Shown here: piece after piece, positions 61,219 through 64,000 of the stretch | How the letters are laid out: each line of letters opens with the position of its first letter | Position numbering within the stretch: the first letter of the stretch is position 1 | Assembly: GCA_041299015.1 (NCBI GenBank) | Contig: JBFYWB010000062.1 | Location: 1 to 64,000 of the forward strand | Length of the DNA stretch: 64,000 nucleotides | Source: JARFQH01 sp041299015 | GTDB taxonomy: Bacteria > Desulfobacterota > Desulfobacteria > Desulfobacterales > SG8-13 | Direction of reading: 5' to 3' | Made by a program: the position numbers and the translations under genes | Notes under the pieces: model-generated | What the model was told of the DNA's origin: nothing | What the model saw: only the letters and a program-made list of their open reading frames with translations | Database searches by the model: none

Positions 61219-62004
61219 TCACTTGATCAACCGCCGGCGCATGGCTCTTAGGGCCAGAATGGCAAAAATCAGGAAGAAGAACAACAGGTAAAGCATGCTC
61301 AGTGCCGGCGGTGTCTCCCGGGCGCCGAGGCTGATCCAGCGTGCCAGTTCGGTGAGGTGATAGAGAGGAAAGGCCAGCGCTGCCGGCTGGACCCACAAAG
61401 GCAAGTTGGATACCGGGAAAAAAGTCCCGCTGAAAAGAAACATCGGGGTGACGAATAAAAAAATCGGCAGATTGAACATGTCGATCGTGGGGACGATTCC
61501 GGTAAAAAACATGCCGACGGCACCGAAGGCCAGGCCCCCTATCAGAGCCAAGGGAATCAACAGCAGGCCGAGCGGAAAACGGACATACCCCAAACCACCC
61601 AGTACCAGCAGCATGACAGCCGCCGCCGCCACCGCCTTGGTCGCGCTCCAGAATATTTCGGCGATGATGATCTCCTCCAAAGAAATCGGCGCGGCCAGCA
61701 TGCCGTCGAAGGTTTTCTGGTAGTACATGCGCACGAAAGATCCATAGGTGGTTTCGAAAAACGCGTTCCACATCACGGCGGTTGCGATCAGCGCCGGCGC
61801 AATGAAAGCCGTGTAGGACAGGGCAAGACCGCCATAGCGCACGGTGCCGATCAGGCCGCTGAAGCCCAGACCGAAGGCCAGAATGTAAAACAGCGGTTCG
61901 AGCAGCGGCGTGATGAAGCTGACCTTCCAGATTTTCTGGTAGACCACCAGATTGCGTTCCCATACCCGTAAAAAACGCCACGAATAGACCGACCAGTCGA
62001 TCAT
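61219..62004 (-). CDS. ABC-2 type exporter permease (NodJ-like)
   Basis: 261 residues with six hydrophobic helices; the segment LALSYTAFIAPALIATAVMWNAFFETTYGSFVRM and FFSGTFFPVSNLP-like FLFSGTFFPVSNLP match the NodJ/ABC-2 permease family. Its ATG overlaps the stop of the ATPase gene (ATGA), so the two form one transporter. The exported molecule could be a polysaccharide, lipid or drug; nothing nearby decides. Confidence 0.88.
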   Translation of the reverse strand: MIDWSVYSWRFLRVWERNLVVYQKIWKVSFITPLLEPLFYILAFGLGFSGLIGTVRYGGLALSYTAFIAPALIATAVMWNAFFETTYGSFVRMYYQKTFDGMLAAPISLEEIIIAEIFWSATKAVAAAAVMLLVLGGLGYVRFPLGLLLIPLALIGGLAFGAVGMFFTGIVPTIDMFNLPIFLFVTPMFLFSGTFFPVSNLPLWVQPAALAFPLYHLTELARWISLGARETPPALSMLYLLFFFLIFAILALRAMRRRLIK

Positions 62005-62912
62005 TCCCTGAGTTCCCTTCCCGTCATGTGCAGAAACACGTCCTCAAGGGTACTGTTTCTGAAAATGCATTTGTCAGTGCAAAAACGATCGCGAATCGTG
62101 GTGTGCAGTTCCACCCCCTCCGGTATGTACACGATCAGGCGATGTCCCAGGTCGTCGTGTTCAATGCGGTTCTCCTTCACATAATCCCGCAACCCTTGGT
62201 CGGGGCCCTCGATTTCGACCACACTGCTGCCGGCATGACGGGCGATCAACTCCGCCGGGCCGCCGTCGACCAGAATACGGCCGTGATCGATGATGACCAG
62301 ACGATCGCAGAGCCGCGAGGCCTCCTCCATGTAATGGGTGGTCATGAGAATCGTCAGTCCGGTGGCCCGTAAGGCCGTCAACTTGTCCCACATCAGGTGG
62401 CGCGATTGAGGATCGAGCCCGGTGGTCGGCTCGTCAAGGATCAGCAGGTCGGGTTTGTTGATCAGTGCCCGGGCCAGGATCAGCCGGCGTGCCATTCCGC
62501 CCGACAACTCCATGACTTTGGCGTTTTTTTTGTGGGACAGGGCGAAGAAGTCGAGCAGTTCATGGGTGTGTCGGACGGCTTCCTTTTTGGGAATCGAAAA
62601 ATAGCGGGCATAGACGTGCAGGTTCTGTTCGACCGTGAGGTCCGGGTCGAGGGTGTTCTCCTGATGGCAGACGCCGATACGGCATTTGATGGGGCGCCAG
62701 TGGCTTTTCATATCGAGTCCGAACACCTTCAGGCTGCCGCCGGTCGGCGGCGCGAAGCCATAGAGCATCCGGATCGTTGTGGTTTTACCGGCGCCATTGG
62801 GGCCCAGCAGACCGAAAAATTCGCCTTTCGCCACCTCGAACGAGATGCCGTCGACAGCTGCAAGTCCGTTAAATTGCTTCAGCAGGTCTCGAACTTCGAT
62901 CACGTTCGCCAT
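62001..62912 (-). CDS. ABC transporter ATP-binding protein (NodI-like)
   Basis: 303 residues from ATG 62912 (MANVIEVRDLLKQF; GGAG ten bases upstream). Walker A GPNGAGKTTTIRML (about 34-47), signature LSGGMARRL, Walker B LLILDEPTTGLDPQ and switch His in MTTHYMEEA. The C-terminal extension after about 225 is typical of NodI/DrrA-type exporters. Coupled to the permease downstream; the dihydroorotase gene ends 24 bases before it. Confidence 0.9.
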   Translation of the reverse strand: MANVIEVRDLLKQFNGLAAVDGISFEVAKGEFFGLLGPNGAGKTTTIRMLYGFAPPTGGSLKVFGLDMKSHWRPIKCRIGVCHQENTLDPDLTVEQNLHVYARYFSIPKKEAVRHTHELLDFFALSHKKNAKVMELSGGMARRLILARALINKPDLLILDEPTTGLDPQSRHLMWDKLTALRATGLTILMTTHYMEEASRLCDRLVIIDHGRILVDGGPAELIARHAGSSVVEIEGPDQGLRDYVKENRIEHDDLGHRLIVYIPEGVELHTTIRDRFCTDKCIFRNSTLEDVFLHMTGRELRE

Positions 62913-62936
62913 TCGGCTTAAACTCCACAAGGGCGG

Positions 62937-64000
62937 TCAGCGGTCGATCTCCAGGCGTGTCCCGGCGGCCAAAGGATCGATATGGTCCTTATAGAATGCC
63001 AGGTGTCCGGAAACGATGGTGGCGGCCACCGATGAACGAAACCTCAGTCCGTCGAAAGGGGACCAGCCGCAACGGTACAAGATCGACTGCTCACCGACGT
63101 GTTGCGGGCGGTTCAAGTCGACGAGGGTCAGATCGGCCCAGTAGCCTTCGCGGATATACCCCCGCTCCTTCAATCGAAATACCCTTGCGGGAGCATGCGC
63201 GGTCTTGTCGGCGATCAGCGGCAGTGAAAAAAGGCCATCGTGATAATGTTCCAGCACACAGACCAGAGCGTGCTGCACCAGCGGCAGACCGGCTGGGGCC
63301 TTGAAATACGGGTTCTGTTTTTCAGTGAGTGTGTGCGGAGCATGATCGGTGGCGATTACGTCGATGAGATTGCGGCGGACCGCGGCGACGAGCGCCTTGC
63401 GATCAGCGGCCGTTTTTATGGCGGGGTTGCACTTGATCCGGGTCCCTTGCTCCGCATAGTGTCGATCGTCAAAATAGAGGTGGTGGACGCAGACCTCGGC
63501 GGTGATCCGCTTGTCTTCCAAAGGGGCGTCACTCAACAGGTTCATCTCCCTGGCCGTGGTCAGATGCAGCAGGTGTAACTGCGCGTCGAACTCGCGGGCC
63601 AAATCGATCGCCAGGGAAGATGAGCGCCAGCAGGCCTCGGCGCTGCGAATTTCGGGATGCGCGCTCATGGGCACCGCCTCGCCGTAGCGGGACCGTAAGC
63701 GCTCTTCGTTGGCCCGGATGGTCGGGGTATCTTCACAGTGGGTGGCGACCACCGTTGGTGCCTGGGAAAAAATGCCGCGCAGGGCTTCGGGGTCGTCCAC
63801 CAGCAGGTTACCGGTTGAAGCGCCCATGAAGATTTTTATACCACAGGCCTCACAAGGATCGAGGGCTTTTATTTCCTCCAGATTGTCGTTAGCCCCGCCC
63901 AGATAGAACGCGTAGTTGGCAAAGGACCGACCGGCGGCCCGTGCGAATTTCTCGCTGAGCAGCTGCCGCGTTGTGGTCGGCGGAATCGTGTTCGGCATGT
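62937..64000 (-). CDS. pyrC: Dihydroorotase (partial, N-terminus beyond the window)
   Basis: Amidohydrolase of pyrimidine synthesis that cyclises carbamoyl-aspartate. Only the C-terminal ~354 residues are in the window; the frame is open to base 64000, and the missing N-terminus would contain the HxH metal motif. MPNTIPPT is an internal conserved block. GIKIFMGASTG holds the carbamylated Lys, TVVATHCED a metal His, HLLHLTTARE another, and VIATDHAPHT the catalytic Asp. The first ATG visible (63998) is therefore not the real start. Confidence 0.9.
   Translation of the reverse strand, partial: MPNTIPPTTTRQLLSEKFARAAGRSFANYAFYLGGANDNLEEIKALDPCEACGIKIFMGASTGNLLVDDPEALRGIFSQAPTVVATHCEDTPTIRANEERLRSRYGEAVPMSAHPEIRSAEACWRSSSLAIDLAREFDAQLHLLHLTTAREMNLLSDAPLEDKRITAEVCVHHLYFDDRHYAEQGTRIKCNPAIKTAADRKALVAAVRRNLIDVIATDHAPHTLTEKQNPYFKAPAGLPLVQHALVCVLEHYHDGLFSLPLIADKTAHAPARVFRLKERGYIREGYWADLTLVDLNRPQHVGEQSILYRCGWSPFDGLRFRSSVAATIVSGHLAFYKDHIDPLAAGTRLEIDR

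Overview
The window is a chromosomal stretch from a Gram-negative bacterium, most likely a member of the Desulfobacterota (an anaerobe of the Desulfobacterales type, for example Desulfosarcina or Desulfatitalea relatives). The order lpxC, DUF4390, ntrY, ntrX, rsmD, coaD is one I associate with that group. lpxC, a heptosyltransferase-like enzyme, a type IV pilus secretin and lgt show an outer membrane. A CooC-type nickel ATPase, a RACo-like ASKHA protein, ETF:quinone oxidoreductase with an acyl-CoA dehydrogenase, and a GTP-type PEP carboxykinase fit an anaerobe that handles fatty or aromatic acids through acetyl-CoA. The taxonomic call is inference; no rRNA or tRNA gene was seen. The DNA is gene dense and largely core, with no insertion sequence, prophage, integrase or CRISPR array.

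Layout. 1-5.7 kb: small Cys-rich protein, GT9 glycosyltransferase, MscS channel, ComM-like ATPase. 6.1-15.5 kb: ExeA-like AAA ATPase with TPRs, LysM lipoprotein, then lpxC-DUF4390-ntrY-ntrX-rsmD-coaD. 15.6-18.7 kb: LysR regulator, DedA-type membrane protein, pcm, 5-formyl-THF cyclo-ligase. 18.9-22.6 kb: serS-thrC and a Tgl/PilF-like TPR lipoprotein. 22.6-28.6 kb: pilMNOPQ on the minus strand, separated by a 788-base intergenic region from a sensor kinase and a sigma-54 activator (29.4-32.3 kb). 32.3-39.2 kb: a minus-strand run of TPR protein, PfkB kinase, SH3 protein, phosphatase, radical SAM protein, Fur-FeoA fusion, FmdB zinc ribbon and recN. 39.5-45.2 kb: rdgB, PEPCK, AmpG-like transporter, DUF6178-like protein. 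45.3-52.1 kb: a seven-gene minus-strand cluster, cooC-acuC-acuB-prmA-MBL-sir2-ASKHA. 52.4-57.5 kb: acyl-CoA dehydrogenase, phasin-like protein, UbiB kinase, ETF-QO. 57.7-64 kb: class I aldolase, lgt, cysS, an ABC exporter and a dihydroorotase cut by the window end.

How the genes fit together. The pil genes encode the inner-membrane alignment complex and secretin, with a convergent lipoprotein that resembles the secretin pilotin; pilin, motor and platform genes lie elsewhere. The 45-52 kb cluster is the most suggestive part. It places two kinds of acyl-lysine eraser (an AcuC-type deacetylase and a sirtuin) and the CBS-ACT protein AcuB with a CooC nickel ATPase and a RACo-like ATPase that lacks its ferredoxin domain, and it is divergent from an acyl-CoA dehydrogenase. 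I infer joint control of the acetyl-CoA/CODH node. The second unusual item is a Fur repressor fused to a C-terminal FeoA domain, an architecture that resembles DtxR-type regulators.

Coordinates come from reading frames checked by eye for start codons, ribosome sites and motifs. Family names are from recognised motifs, not from database searches.
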